Numbered from the stretch's first letter, positions 8,312 to 17,784 are shown. The stretch is DNA of 64,000 nt from Granulicella paludicola (GCF_025685545.1 NZ_JAGSYC010000022.1:248001-312000), one strand, 5' to 3'. Notes: a model not told the origin generated them from the sequence alone. Numbers and translations are program-made.

Positions 8312-9280
8312 ATGTCCGACGCCTCCACCACAACTCCAGAAATCCGCGACACCGTAATTCTTGGCTCCGGCTGCTCCGGCCTCACGGCCGCCATCTACGC
8401 AGCCCGCTCCAACCTCAAGCCTCTTGTGCTCGAAGGACATGAGCCCGGTGGCCAGCTCTCCATCACCACCCTGGTCGAAAACTTCCCCGGCTGGCCCGAG
8501 GGCGTCCAGGGCCCTGAATTGATCGAGAACATGAAGAAGCAGGCTGTTCGCTTCGGCGCCGAGCTCAAGCTCGCGCATCTCACCAGCGCCGACCTCTCCA
8601 AGTCTCCTTATGAGCTCACCGTCGGGAAGGAGACCATCCTCACCCGGACGCTCATCATCGCCTCCGGCGCCTCGGCCCGGTGGCTCAATCTGCCCTCCGA
8701 GCAGGCCCTCATCGGCTTCGGCGTCTCCTCTTGCGCCACCTGCGACGGCTTCTTTGCCTCCGGCAAGGAAATCGCAGTGATCGGCGGCGGCGATTCCGCC
8801 ATGGAAGAAGCCATCTTCCTCACCCGCTTCGCCACCAAGGTGACCATCATCAACCGCACCGAGAACTTCCGCGCCAGCAAGATCATGCTCGAGCGCGCCC
8901 TGGCGCATCCCCAGATCGAGTTCCTGCACAACACCGTCGTGGAAGAGTGTCTTGGTGTCGAAGATAAGGACCTCAAGGGTCTTAAGCTCTACAACAAGAA
9001 GACTGGCGACCGCTGGACGCTGCCCGTCAGCTTCATGTTCCTCGGCATCGGCCACACCCCGAACGCCTCCGCCTTCAAGGGACAGATCGATCTGGACGCC
9101 GACGACTACATCAAGACTAACGAGAACGTCTTCGTCACCCTCATGGGAGAGCGCCTACCCGGCGTCTATGCCTGCGGAGATGTACAGGACCGTCGCTACC
9201 GCCAGGCCATTACCGCTGCTGGCTCCGGCTGTATGGCCGCACTCGAAGTCGAAAAATTCCTGGAAGAAAAGGGCCTTTAA
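8312..9280 (+). CDS. trxB: Thioredoxin reductase-like FAD/NADPH enzyme
   Basis: 322 residues, the usual TrxB length. Visible elements are the N-terminal FAD fold (GSGCSGLTAA, 18-26), GGQLSITTLVENFPG typical of TrxB, the redox-active disulfide CATC (C141, C144), the NAD(P) fold GGGDSAMEEA (158-167) and the C-terminal CGDV...RQAITAAGSGCMAA FAD motif. It passes electrons from NAD(P)H to thioredoxin. Unusually, the NADPH-binding HRRxxxR motif reads NRTENFR (181-187), so one of the two arginines that read the 2'-phosphate is missing. There is no clear ribosome site; a TACAAT box at 8296-8301 would start the mRNA only a few bases before the ATG. Confidence 0.9.
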   Translation: MSDASTTTPEIRDTVILGSGCSGLTAAIYAARSNLKPLVLEGHEPGGQLSITTLVENFPGWPEGVQGPELIENMKKQAVRFGAELKLAHLTSADLSKSPYELTVGKETILTRTLIIASGASARWLNLPSEQALIGFGVSSCATCDGFFASGKEIAVIGGGDSAMEEAIFLTRFATKVTIINRTENFRASKIMLERALAHPQIEFLHNTVVEECLGVEDKDLKGLKLYNKKTGDRWTLPVSFMFLGIGHTPNASAFKGQIDLDADDYIKTNENVFVTLMGERLPGVYACGDVQDRRYRQAITAAGSGCMAALEVEKFLEEKGL

Positions 9281-9325
9281 CTGAACTTCACCAAGCGATC
9301 TTTTGTTACCTCCTGCTCGCTCGCG

Positions 9326-10252
9326 ATGCTCCTCAGCACCGCGGCGGCAGCGCAGCAGTCTCTGTCACCAGCTTTACCCGACGCTCCCTCTGCAATCCTC
9401 TTGGCCGAGACCTCTCCCTATGTTCTGCCAGTCGACGCCGGGTCGGTAAGCTCCTTCCCTGTGCCGGACTTCAGCTCCTCTGTCCTTGACGAGAACCTCG
9501 ACCTCAATCTCCAGCAGTCCACCGACACCCCGCAGACCGCGCCGCAGAAGAAACGCAGCAGCCTCCTCGGCGATGCCGTGGATGCCAACGGCAATCCCAT
9601 CCCGCTTGAAAAGCAGCAGCCCAAGCGAATCCTCGGCTTCATGCCGAACTACCGCACCGTCTCTGCAGGCGCGGCGACCCACCCACTCGGCTGGAAGTAC
9701 AACTTCACCGTCGCCACGCGGCAGGCTTTCGACTACTCATCGTTCATGTTTCTGGGACTCACCTCGATCACCGCGGAAGGCCTAAACGAGCATCCAGCCC
9801 TGGGCAAGGGTGTTGGTGGTTTCTACGCCTACACCTGGCGCGGCTTCCTAGATAAGACCGACGGCACCTATCTCTCCGCTTTTTTCCTCCCTAGCCTGCT
9901 ACACGAAGACACGCGCTACCACCCGCTCGGCCACGGGCATCGCATCGTGGTTCGCGCACTCTATGTGATCAGTCGTCAGGGCGTCGCCCAGACGTACGGC
10001 GGTCGCCAGACCCCGAACATCGCGGGCCTCGGCGGCAAGGTGCTTACCCAGGTCATCTCGCGTAACTACTACCCCGCAGGCTCGACTGACTTCGGTGTCC
10101 TCGCCGAAAAGTTCGGCTACTCCGTCATGCGCGACGTAGCCTTCTCCTCCATCCGAGAGTTCTACCCCGATATCGCCGCTCACTATATCCGCAAGCACCA
10201 GGAGAAGGCAGCTCGCATGTCCGCCCGCGACGTGAACTCCGTCACTCCTTGA
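9326..10252 (+). CDS. Secreted/envelope protein of a family common in Acidobacteria, unknown function
   Basis: 308 residues from ATG 9326. The same frame is open back to the base after the trxB stop: a CTG at 9281 would give a better signal peptide (basic NFTKRS, then hydrophobic core, then AAAAQ). The mature part has a Pro/Ser-rich linker, then ILGFMPNYRTVSAG and repeated aromatic motifs (YNFTVATRQAFDYSSF, AYTWRGFLD) and ends in a basic helix. Such proteins recur in acidobacterial genomes next to envelope genes; I know no assigned function. It immediately follows trxB and probably shares its transcript. A hairpin (10276-10318) follows. Confidence 0.65.
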   Translation: MLLSTAAAAQQSLSPALPDAPSAILLAETSPYVLPVDAGSVSSFPVPDFSSSVLDENLDLNLQQSTDTPQTAPQKKRSSLLGDAVDANGNPIPLEKQQPKRILGFMPNYRTVSAGAATHPLGWKYNFTVATRQAFDYSSFMFLGLTSITAEGLNEHPALGKGVGGFYAYTWRGFLDKTDGTYLSAFFLPSLLHEDTRYHPLGHGHRIVVRALYVISRQGVAQTYGGRQTPNIAGLGGKVLTQVISRNYYPAGSTDFGVLAEKFGYSVMRDVAFSSIREFYPDIAAHYIRKHQEKAARMSARDVNSVTP

Positions 10253-10275
10253 TCGCAGACAAACCTTACATCTGG

Positions 10276-10318
10276 CCGTCCCATTCATACTTAGCTCCGC
10301 CGCGTATGAGTGGGACGG
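10276..10318 (+). terminator. Hairpin between the two envelope genes
   Basis: A 15-bp stem with one G-U pair (CCGTCCCATTCATAC at 10276-10290 with 10304-10318) encloses a 13-nt loop, 23 nt after the upstream stop. There is no strong T-tract. Confidence 0.5.
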
Positions 10319-10444
10319 TGACCTATCCGTTCTAGACCAAGCCCACCTGCACGCCTCACCTCAAAATCAATCTTTCGATGGATGCGTCTCTCCTCCCAGA
10401 CTCCCTAGAGTGGGCGTGCCCAAATTTTCTCTTTGAAAGACATC

Positions 10445-11287
10445 ATGAACCATAAGCTTCTTCTCACTGCCTTCCTCGCCGCAACAGCCCTCCCCGCAGC
10501 AAACGCCCAGTCAAACAACTTCTTCTCCGCCTGGCAGGATCGCGTGCGTTCCACGCTCGCACAGCAGCCCTCGTTCCCCATCCCGGTGATCGCGCCGTCC
10601 TCGCAGATGGTCCAACTCTTCCGGTTTGACCTCGTCCACGAGTACACGCCAACGCGCACCGTCACCACTATTTACGACAACAGCAAAGGTGTGAACCTCG
10701 TCCCTCTGCGCAACGTCGAACTCGACATCAACCTGCCGCCTTTTATCCACCACAACACGCCTAAGTCCATCGACGGCCCCGGCGACTTCACCACGGTCCT
10801 CAAGTACCGCCCCTTCAAGAGCAACGACAAGGGCCACCGCTACTCCGCCGCCATCCAACTCGCCGCCTCCGTTCCCACCGGAAGCTATAAGAACGGAACC
10901 GCGGTCAGTACCCTCACGCCTACCCTGATGGGCGCGAAAGGCTTCGGTAGCCGCTTCTCGCTGCAGTCCACCCTCGGCGGCACGCTCCCTACCAGCGAGA
11001 CCAAGACCCTCGGACGCACCGTCACCTGGAACACCACCGCCCAGTACAAGGTCGGCAAGATCTTCTATCCCGAAGTCGAGGTCAACGCGAACTACTACCA
11101 CCTCGGCCCGAACGATGGAAAGAACCAAACCTTCCTTTCGCCCGGCATGATGGTCAGCAAGCTCAAGTTCCGCAAAGACCCGAAAGACCGTCTTTCCCTC
11201 ATCTTCGGCGGCGGCTTCCAGGTCGCCACCTCGACTTACCACAGCTATAACCACGCTGTGGTCTTCACCTCCCGCTTCGCCTTCTAA
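10445..11287 (+). CDS. Outer-membrane beta-barrel protein (MetA-pathway/transporter-like), unknown function
   Basis: 280 residues from ATG 10445, with a clean signal peptide ending ALPAANAQ. The mature chain alternates hydrophobic and polar residues in strands (for example HRYSAAIQLAASVPTG, SRFSLQSTLGGTLPTS, RLSLIFGGGFQVATS) and ends in Phe (TSRFAF), the outer-membrane insertion signal. An 8-12 strand barrel with long periplasmic N-terminus is inferred. Similar proteins are annotated as transporter or MetA-pathway phenol degradation proteins without experimental support. It is monocistronic between two hairpins. Confidence 0.7.
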   Translation: MNHKLLLTAFLAATALPAANAQSNNFFSAWQDRVRSTLAQQPSFPIPVIAPSSQMVQLFRFDLVHEYTPTRTVTTIYDNSKGVNLVPLRNVELDINLPPFIHHNTPKSIDGPGDFTTVLKYRPFKSNDKGHRYSAAIQLAASVPTGSYKNGTAVSTLTPTLMGAKGFGSRFSLQSTLGGTLPTSETKTLGRTVTWNTTAQYKVGKIFYPEVEVNANYYHLGPNDGKNQTFLSPGMMVSKLKFRKDPKDRLSLIFGGGFQVATSTYHSYNHAVVFTSRFAF

Positions 11288-11303
11288 CCCAGAGAGTCGC
11301 TGG

Positions 11304-11335
11304 GACCGCACATCTCGCGCCCGAGATGTGCGGTC
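11304..11335 (+). terminator. Hairpin terminator after the barrel protein
   Basis: A perfect 14-bp stem (GACCGCACATCTCG at 11304-11317 with 11322-11335) and 4-nt loop lie 17 nt after the stop codon. Confidence 0.6.
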
Positions 11336-11455
11336 GCGAGAGTTCTACCTGCTTCTATCCACCCCATCCAAATTGCCCAGCGCAGCGTTGTAACCCATAG
11401 CGCCGTCTCGGCGTCTGATAGAAGGTCCGCAACATAGACCTCTGAGGTTTCAACC

Positions 11456-12130
11456 ATGCGTTCTCTTCGCTTCGCCCTCCCCGTCGCCCTGCTTCTTTCG
11501 CTCACCGCATGCAACGCGCAGGAAGCCACGCACGGACCGCTGCCGGTAGCCAAGGTCGATGTTCCTCTCGCGACCACTCCGGGCAAGGCCACGGCAGTGT
11601 TCGCAGGTGGCTGCTTCTGGGGCACGCAAGCCGTCTTCCAGCGCGTCAAAGGTGTGATTCACACCACCGCAGGTTACTCGGGCGGCACGAAGAACACCGC
11701 CACCTATGCCGACGTCACCACCGAGACCACGGGTCATGCCGAGTCCGTCGAGGTCGTTTACGATCCCTCTAAGCTCACCTACGGTCAACTTCTCCGCGTC
11801 TTCTTCACCGTGCACGACCCCACCACGCTCAACCGCCAAGGTCCGGATGTGGGCACCTCGTACCGCTCTGCGATCTTCTACAACTCCCCCGACCAGAAGC
11901 GCATCGCCGAAGCCTACATCTCGCAACTCACCGCGGATAGATCCTGGCCGCATAAGATCGTCACCGAGGTCACGCCCTCCAAGGGCTTCTTTCCCGGCGA
12001 AGACTATCATCAGGACTACGCCCTGAAGAATCCCAACAACCCCTACATCATGGTCTGCGACCACCCAAAGATTGCCACCCTGAAGGCCGACTACCCTGAG
12101 CTGTACGTCGAGTACCACGGCTCACGTTAG
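11456..12130 (+). CDS. msrA: Peptide methionine (S)-sulfoxide reductase, lipoprotein form
   Basis: 224 residues. It begins with a lipoprotein signal (LLLSLTAC, C19), so it acts in the periplasm, anchored to a membrane. The catalytic motif GCFWG has C53; YSGGTKNTATYADVTTETTGHAESVEVVYDP is family-typical (key parts GY.GG, GHAE, V.YDP), and the C-terminal DYHQDYALKNP is the MsrA fingerprint. A second Cys near the C-terminus (IMVCDHP) could be the resolving residue. It repairs oxidised methionine in envelope proteins with electrons relayed across the membrane. No MsrB gene is adjacent. Confidence 0.93.
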   Translation: MRSLRFALPVALLLSLTACNAQEATHGPLPVAKVDVPLATTPGKATAVFAGGCFWGTQAVFQRVKGVIHTTAGYSGGTKNTATYADVTTETTGHAESVEVVYDPSKLTYGQLLRVFFTVHDPTTLNRQGPDVGTSYRSAIFYNSPDQKRIAEAYISQLTADRSWPHKIVTEVTPSKGFFPGEDYHQDYALKNPNNPYIMVCDHPKIATLKADYPELYVEYHGSR

Positions 12131-12157
12131 GCCTCACTCCAGCCTTCCAGCAGCAAT

Positions 12158-13645
12158 TCAAGAAGCGGTGCGTTCATCCAGCGGAAGCAGCGTGACCTTG
12201 CCATCCTTCTGCCGCAGCAACCGATCGCAGTTCTCACTGAGCCCGCGAATATGCAGGGTCTTTCCAAGCACTCGATAACGCCCCGCAAGACCTTCGATCG
12301 CCTCCAGCGCGGACGAATCCATGATCCTGGCGTGGTCAAACTCAAGGTAGACCTCGTTGGGATCATCCTTCGGTGTGAAGAACTTTGTAAACTGCGCCGC
12401 AGACGCGAAGAAGAGGCTCCCACGCAGCCGGTAACGTTTCAGCTCCGGCGTTGACTCCACCTCTACCTCGAGCTCCTGCGCATGGTCCCACGCGAAGACC
12501 AGCGCCGCGATGACGATTCCCGCCACGACGGCTACCGCCAGATTGGTGAGCACCGTCACGAGCGTCACCACGATCATCACCAGCGTGTCGTGCTTTGGGA
12601 CCTTCGCCAGATTGCGCAGGCTCTTCCAGTTGAACGTCTCCGCAGACACCACAAACATCACACCAACCAACGCAGCCAGCGGAATACGTTCAATCAGCTT
12701 CGATCCAACAAGAATGAACGAGAGCAGAAAGCTACCGGCAGCGATGCCCGAGAGCCGCTTGCGACCGCCAGCATTCAGATTGATGATGCTCTGCCCGATC
12801 ATGGCGCAACCACCCATGCCGCCAAAGAGCGCGCCGACAAGATTGCCTGCTCCCTGCGCCATGGACTCGCGGTTCGGTCGACCTCGCGAGTCCGTTATCT
12901 CATCGATGAGGTTCAGCGTCAGCAGTGTCTCAACGAGCCCAATCACAGCGAGAATCACCGCGTACGGCAGAATGATCCGCAGCGTCGCCAAGCTGTAAGG
13001 CACCTGCGGGATATGGAAGCTCGGCAGCGAGCCATGGATCGACGATAGATCGCCCACCGTGCGCGTGCTGATGTGGAGGGCAAACGCAACAGCCGTCGCT
13101 GCGAGGATTCCCGCGAGCGCCGAGGGGAACGCCTTCGTCAGCTTCGGCAACAACACCGTTACCAGAACCGTCACCGCCACCAGCGCCAGCATCTTCAGCA
13201 ATGCAGTTGGCGCCATCCAGCTCTCAGAACCATTCGCCAGCCGCATATGAAAGTGCTGCAGCTGAGCCGACGCAATGATGATCGCCAATCCGTTCACAAA
13301 CCCCAGCATCACCGGATGCGGCACCATGCGGATCAGCTTGCCCAGCCGAAACCAGGCAAACAGAATCTGCAGGACGCCCGTCAGGATCACGGTAGCGAAC
13401 AGGTACTCCACCCCGTGCTGCACCACCAACCCCGCCGACACCACGGCCATCGACCCAGCAGCGCCGGAGATCATCCCCGGACGCCCACCCCAGATCGCTG
13501 CGATCAGGCAGATGATGAACGCCGCATACAGCCCCGTTAGCGGATTCACATGCGCCACCAGCGCAAACCCCACCACCTCCGGCACCAGTGACAACGCGGC
13601 CGTCAATCCGGCCAGCAACTCAACCCGAAATTCAAACAGCTTCAT
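12158..13645 (-). CDS. SulP-family anion transporter with STAS domain
   Basis: 495 residues from ATG 13645. Earlier in-frame starts lie inside the RNase E/G gene and the terminator and are rejected. The N-terminal half carries the SulP hallmarks: ELLAGLTAALSLVPEVVGFALVAHVNPLTGLYAAF region, then GLVNGLAIIIA-like helices, and GNLVGALFGGMGGCAMIGQSIINL. About 10-12 membrane segments end near residue 400. The last 90 residues are a STAS domain (EVYLEFDHARIMDSSALEAI). It moves sulfate, bicarbonate or another small anion. The gene lies directly downstream of the RNase terminator and converges on msrA. A sulfate role is possible given the cys genes elsewhere, but not proven. Confidence 0.88.
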   Translation of the reverse strand: MKLFEFRVELLAGLTAALSLVPEVVGFALVAHVNPLTGLYAAFIICLIAAIWGGRPGMISGAAGSMAVVSAGLVVQHGVEYLFATVILTGVLQILFAWFRLGKLIRMVPHPVMLGFVNGLAIIIASAQLQHFHMRLANGSESWMAPTALLKMLALVAVTVLVTVLLPKLTKAFPSALAGILAATAVAFALHISTRTVGDLSSIHGSLPSFHIPQVPYSLATLRIILPYAVILAVIGLVETLLTLNLIDEITDSRGRPNRESMAQGAGNLVGALFGGMGGCAMIGQSIINLNAGGRKRLSGIAAGSFLLSFILVGSKLIERIPLAALVGVMFVVSAETFNWKSLRNLAKVPKHDTLVMIVVTLVTVLTNLAVAVVAGIVIAALVFAWDHAQELEVEVESTPELKRYRLRGSLFFASAAQFTKFFTPKDDPNEVYLEFDHARIMDSSALEAIEGLAGRYRVLGKTLHIRGLSENCDRLLRQKDGKVTLLPLDERTAS

Positions 13646-13652
13646 ACTCCCC

Positions 13653-13686
13653 CGTAAAACAAAAGGCCACCATATCGGTGGCCTTT
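13653..13686 (-). terminator. Intrinsic terminator of the RNase E/G gene
   Basis: On the minus strand AAAGGCCACC (13677-13686) pairs with GGTGGCCTTT (13662-13671) around a 5-nt loop, followed by TTTTGTTTT-like tail. It starts 22 nt after the RNase stop codon and ends just before the SulP start. Confidence 0.85.
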
Positions 13687-13707
13687 CGCCTTTCACTACT
13701 CGTTGCT

Positions 13708-16700
13708 TTAGTGGATATCGAACTGCTCCGGATGAAGGCTGGGATCGCTCTTCACCAGGATCGTCTTGCGCGAGAGCTCTTCCATCTCCTGCAGCCACTT
13801 GCCGCCGTTCGACTTCAGCTGCTTCACCACCTCCGGATGAACGCGAAGCATCACATCGCCCTTGTCCATGTGCTTGTGCATCTTGCGCATCTCGATGTAG
13901 ATGTCGTTGCACACCGTCACCGGCGACTTGACCATACCCGTTCCCTGGCAGACGCCGCAGGTTGTCGAAAGCGTGCGCTCGAGCGACTGCTTCACACGCT
14001 TACGCGTAATCGCGACGAGACCAAAGTCATTGAACTGCAGCACCTTCGAAGGAGCACGGTCCGACTTGAGCTCTTCCTCAAGCGCAGCCATCACCTTGTT
14101 CCGGTTCTTGCGTTCATCCATGTCGATGAAGTCGATGATGATGATGCCGCCAAGATCGCGCAGACGGATCTGGCGAACGATCTCGGGGATCGCATCGAGG
14201 TTCGTCTTCACGATGGTGTCTTCGAGCTTAGTCGTCTTGCCGACGAATTTGCCTGTGTTGATATCGATCGCCACCAGAGCTTCGGTCTGGTTGATCACAA
14301 TCGATCCACCGGACTTCAGCCATACCTTCGAGCGCAGAGCCTTATTGATCTCTTCGTTGATGCCGAACTGCTCGAACAGCGGGGTATCCTTGCTGTAGAG
14401 CTTCACGCGGCGGATGAGGCTCGGTTGGAAGCGCTGCAGGAAGCGCAGAACACGCTCGTACTCAGCTTCGGTATCAACCCAGATCGCGGAGAAGTTGTCC
14501 GTCACCTGATCGCGCAGGATGCGCTCAATCAGGTTGAGATCGTGGTAGATCAGCGCAGGCGACTTCGAGCTCTCGGAACGCGTCTTGATGTCGGCCCAGA
14601 GGTTAAGCAGGAAGCGTAGATCGCTCCGCAGTTCCTCTTCGCTGGCACCCGAAGCTGCGGTACGCACGATGAAGCCACCGCTCGCATCGCCACGCTCGGA
14701 AAGCAAAATCTCCTTCAGGCGGCGACGTTCGCCATCGGACTCGATCTTACGGCTGACGCCCACATGACTGACCGTCGGCATAAACACCAGGAAGCGGCCC
14801 GGCAACGCAATGTGGCTCGTGATGCGCGCGCCCTTCTTGGCAATGGGCTCCTTCGCAATCTGAACGAGCACCTCCTGCCCGGGCTTCAGCAGATCGCTGA
14901 TGGCCGGCAGATCCGTTGCCTGTACTGAAGGACGTCCGCGACGCTCGCCGCCACGACCGGAGGAACGACCGCGGTCGCGGCCACCCGAGCTGCTACGATC
15001 ACCGCCGCTACGATCAGAGCCGCTGCGATCCGAAGTGCTGGAGCTGCTGCGTTCGCCGCGGTCACGTCCACCGCGACGACCATCGCGACGTCCGCGACGA
15101 CCACCTTCGCGGGGGGCACGATCGCCAGCGGGCTGCTCGCCTTCAGTGGTTTCAGTAGCGCCAGCTTCGGCGTACTCGCCTTCTTCTACCTCGGACAGAT
15201 CGGAGCCTGAGAACTCATCGCCCTCTTCTCCTTCCTCCTCCGTTGACTCAAACTGGTCTTCCTCAAGGTCCTCTTCGTCGATATCGAAGTCGTCTTCCTC
15301 ATCGTGTTCGTCTTCGTGAGCGACGGGTTGTGCGCCCGTGATCTCGTCGATGGACATGTCACGGATCATGCGACCGAGGTCGGCTGCATGCTCCAGCGTC
15401 TCCTCTTCCATGTCATCGTGATCGGCACTGGCATGAAGCGGAATGAAGGCATCGTCCTCGTCGTCGAGCAACTCCTCCTCGAGGACACCTTCGCCCGGCG
15501 CGAAACCCTGTGCAGGCTGGTTCGATTCGACCGCCTCTACCTGTGGCTCAGGCGTATAGGACTCGTGCGCATGCTCTTCGACATCGACTTGTTCTTCATG
15601 CGGCGCCTCGACTACAGACCCTGCCTGGTGCTCAACGGAGTGCTCTGTCTCAGCAGTAAGCTCTTCGACCGGAGCGCTCTGGCGGAACTCGCGCGGGCTT
15701 ACCGGGTCGACGCGGAACGAGGCCGAAGCATCGTCCTCCGGCTCGTACTCTGTAACGATCTCCTGAAACTCGGCAGCTTCCTGGAACTCAGCAACGGGCT
15801 CGCGGCCTTCTTCCTCGGTGTCTTCCGAAACCTCCGGAAGGGTGACATCCACAGGATGAATCTCCTCGTCGGTATCATGGCCTGAGGTCACACCGGGAAG
15901 AACAGCCTCTGCGGGCGACAGCGTCGCGGCGGGAGCAAAGCTCTGCACGTGCGGCTCATGCGGAGCCTCGTGGCTCGGCTCGTGATGAGTCTCTTCATGA
16001 GCAATTGGCTGCTCGGAGAGGCCTGTCTGCTCGTGAGCTACAGGCTGTTCATTCGACGAGCTGGATTCGTTGCGGGGACCGCGGCGCTGGTCACGGTCGC
16101 GACGACGATCCCGGCCACGGCCGAAGTCGCCACGCGAGTCCGAAGATTCGCTGCGCGGCTCGTTGCTCGACTGGGCCGCGGGCTCGCGGCGGCGGATGGT
16201 CTCGCCAGGAAGAACTGCCCCGCCGTCCCATGCATCGGCAAGGACAAACTCTGTCGAAGGCTTGGGGATGATGACGTTCGCAGGAAGATTCGAAGACTGT
16301 GAACCTGCCGCAGATCCCTGCTCCTCGCCCTTGCGATACTTTGAGAGCGACTCACCCGGAAGGATAAACGGCTCTGGCTCAGGAGCAGATGGCTCAGTCG
16401 AAACCGGCTCTGCATCGTTGCGCAGACCACGCGGCGCAAAGCGCCCGCGTATCGCGTCGTGACGGCTGTTGTCGCGTCCGCCGCGACGGCGGTCACGGCC
16501 GCGATCGCGCCCGCCACGGTCGTTACGTTCCTTGAACTCACGAGGAGCTTGCTGCTCAGAGTTCGACTCTGCTGGCTGCTCATCGGAAGCCTGCGCCTCA
16601 AAGGACTGACCTTCGAATTCATCATCCTGCTCAATGAAAGGCTCTGAACTCTCGGGCGCTGCCGAGGTCGTCTCCCCCTCAGCCTCGCGATTGCCACCCC

Positions 16701-17223
16701 GTCCGCGGCGACGGCCACGACGGCCGCGCCACCGGCGGCTGCCATCGGCACCAGGAGCGCCTTCGCCAATCTCTTCGCCTTCAGGAGCGCGATCTGCGCT
16801 GAGCAACTCGTCCTCGACAGGGACGGCAATCGGTGTCGCTTCGGCCTGGGCATTGCGGGGACGTTCATCGCGGCGTCCACGGCCGCGGTCATTGCGATCG
16901 CGGCGCTCTCCGCCACCCTCGCGCTTTTCGCCGCTGCTTTCACGCTTTTCGCCGCCGCTGCGCGACGCACCTTCGAAGTCCGCGGACTCGCCGGCTTCTT
17001 CCATGAAGTCTGTGATGTAAAGGAAAGCATCGCGCTCCAGACCGATGTCTACGAAGCTGGACTGCATTCCGGGAAGGACGCGGGTGACGCGGCCGTTGTA
17101 GATCGAGCCTGCGAGTGTGTACTCATTTTCGCGCTCGTAATAGATCTCTGTGAGTTCGTCTTTTTCAACGATGGCAAGCCGCGTTTCGTGCGGCGTGCTG
17201 GAGATGTAAATTTCCTTCGACAT
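13708..17223 (-). CDS. rng: Ribonuclease E/G with a ~695-residue disordered insertion in its S1 domain
   Basis: 1171 residues from ATG 17223. Residues 1-75 match the start of RNase G/E (ISSTPHETRLAIVE...GSIYNGRVTRVLPGMQSSFVDIG), and the homology resumes at residue 775 (ISDLLKPGQEVLVQIAKEP...GARITSHI). In between lies a charged, low-complexity block rich in Glu, Arg, Gly and Ser, with RG repeats. Catalytic metal-binding Asp residues are D987 (VAIDINTG) and D1031 (IIIIDFIDM), and a Zn-link CGVC is at 1089-1092. It processes and degrades RNA, and ends at QFDIH without the long RNase E C-terminal scaffold; the insertion may serve as scaffold instead. A strong terminator follows. Confidence 0.92.
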   Translation of the reverse strand: MSKEIYISSTPHETRLAIVEKDELTEIYYERENEYTLAGSIYNGRVTRVLPGMQSSFVDIGLERDAFLYITDFMEEAGESADFEGASRSGGEKRESSGEKREGGGERRDRNDRGRGRRDERPRNAQAEATPIAVPVEDELLSADRAPEGEEIGEGAPGADGSRRWRGRRGRRRGRGGNREAEGETTSAAPESSEPFIEQDDEFEGQSFEAQASDEQPAESNSEQQAPREFKERNDRGGRDRGRDRRRGGRDNSRHDAIRGRFAPRGLRNDAEPVSTEPSAPEPEPFILPGESLSKYRKGEEQGSAAGSQSSNLPANVIIPKPSTEFVLADAWDGGAVLPGETIRRREPAAQSSNEPRSESSDSRGDFGRGRDRRRDRDQRRGPRNESSSSNEQPVAHEQTGLSEQPIAHEETHHEPSHEAPHEPHVQSFAPAATLSPAEAVLPGVTSGHDTDEEIHPVDVTLPEVSEDTEEEGREPVAEFQEAAEFQEIVTEYEPEDDASASFRVDPVSPREFRQSAPVEELTAETEHSVEHQAGSVVEAPHEEQVDVEEHAHESYTPEPQVEAVESNQPAQGFAPGEGVLEEELLDDEDDAFIPLHASADHDDMEEETLEHAADLGRMIRDMSIDEITGAQPVAHEDEHDEEDDFDIDEEDLEEDQFESTEEEGEEGDEFSGSDLSEVEEGEYAEAGATETTEGEQPAGDRAPREGGRRGRRDGRRGGRDRGERSSSSTSDRSGSDRSGGDRSSSGGRDRGRSSGRGGERRGRPSVQATDLPAISDLLKPGQEVLVQIAKEPIAKKGARITSHIALPGRFLVFMPTVSHVGVSRKIESDGERRRLKEILLSERGDASGGFIVRTAASGASEEELRSDLRFLLNLWADIKTRSESSKSPALIYHDLNLIERILRDQVTDNFSAIWVDTEAEYERVLRFLQRFQPSLIRRVKLYSKDTPLFEQFGINEEINKALRSKVWLKSGGSIVINQTEALVAIDINTGKFVGKTTKLEDTIVKTNLDAIPEIVRQIRLRDLGGIIIIDFIDMDERKNRNKVMAALEEELKSDRAPSKVLQFNDFGLVAITRKRVKQSLERTLSTTCGVCQGTGMVKSPVTVCNDIYIEMRKMHKHMDKGDVMLRVHPEVVKQLKSNGGKWLQEMEELSRKTILVKSDPSLHPEQFDIH

Positions 17224-17753
17224 TGCTCTGCTTTCTGCTCGTTTCGGCTCAAAGGCCGAAAACGTGCTGGCAGAACAGGCGAAGATCATGCTGCATGAGG
17301 TGCGACGCTATCGCGTTTGCCTCAGGCAGCCGCCTCTCTGGGTGAGGACAGATGCTGAGCGACGGTGACTGGGTAAGAGCTCCAAAATCGTGACGTAGGC
17401 GCAACGCGCGAACGCCCCCACTGCACCGCTTTGCGCGGGGAGGGAGGGCCGAGTGAGGATGTGTCCAGTGGGATACCGCGTGTTGAGGACTTGCTTGAAA
17501 TCACCTCGAACACCTGTGCGCAAACGGAGTTTGTGACCAACTCAGCCGTTGAAGGCGGGGCCGTTAACCGTCCGTTCACGTTCATACTCAAAAACCTGTC
17601 CGACCCATCGGATGCTGATCCGTGCCTGGCCGGCCTTCTTATAGAAACTTTTGCGTTCCGCTACGGCGGGGAAATAGTTCGCATCCGCCGAGCGAGGGTT
17701 TGCTTGTTCGTCCGGTATACGACCGGACGCCTGCCTATAGTATGCACTAAAGC

Positions 17754-17784
17754 AGGGAGTCGGGAGTAGAGAATAGGGAGTAGA
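17754..17784. repeat. GGGAGTA heptad-like repeat, copy 1
   Basis: AGGGAGTCGGGAGTAGAGAATAGGGAGTAG-type tandem of about 7 bp units (GGGAGTA/GGGAATA). Similar tracts on the opposite strand occur at 46782-46817 and 54101-54137. Confidence 0.6.

Noticed and set aside
13646-13912. N-terminal extension of the SulP transporter
   Set aside because: It would overlap the RNase E/G 3' end and its terminator; the transporter homology begins at the ATG at 13645.
17431-17769. 112-codon + strand open frame upstream of the RNase gene
   Set aside because: No ribosome site or recognisable domain, and it runs through the G-rich repeat.
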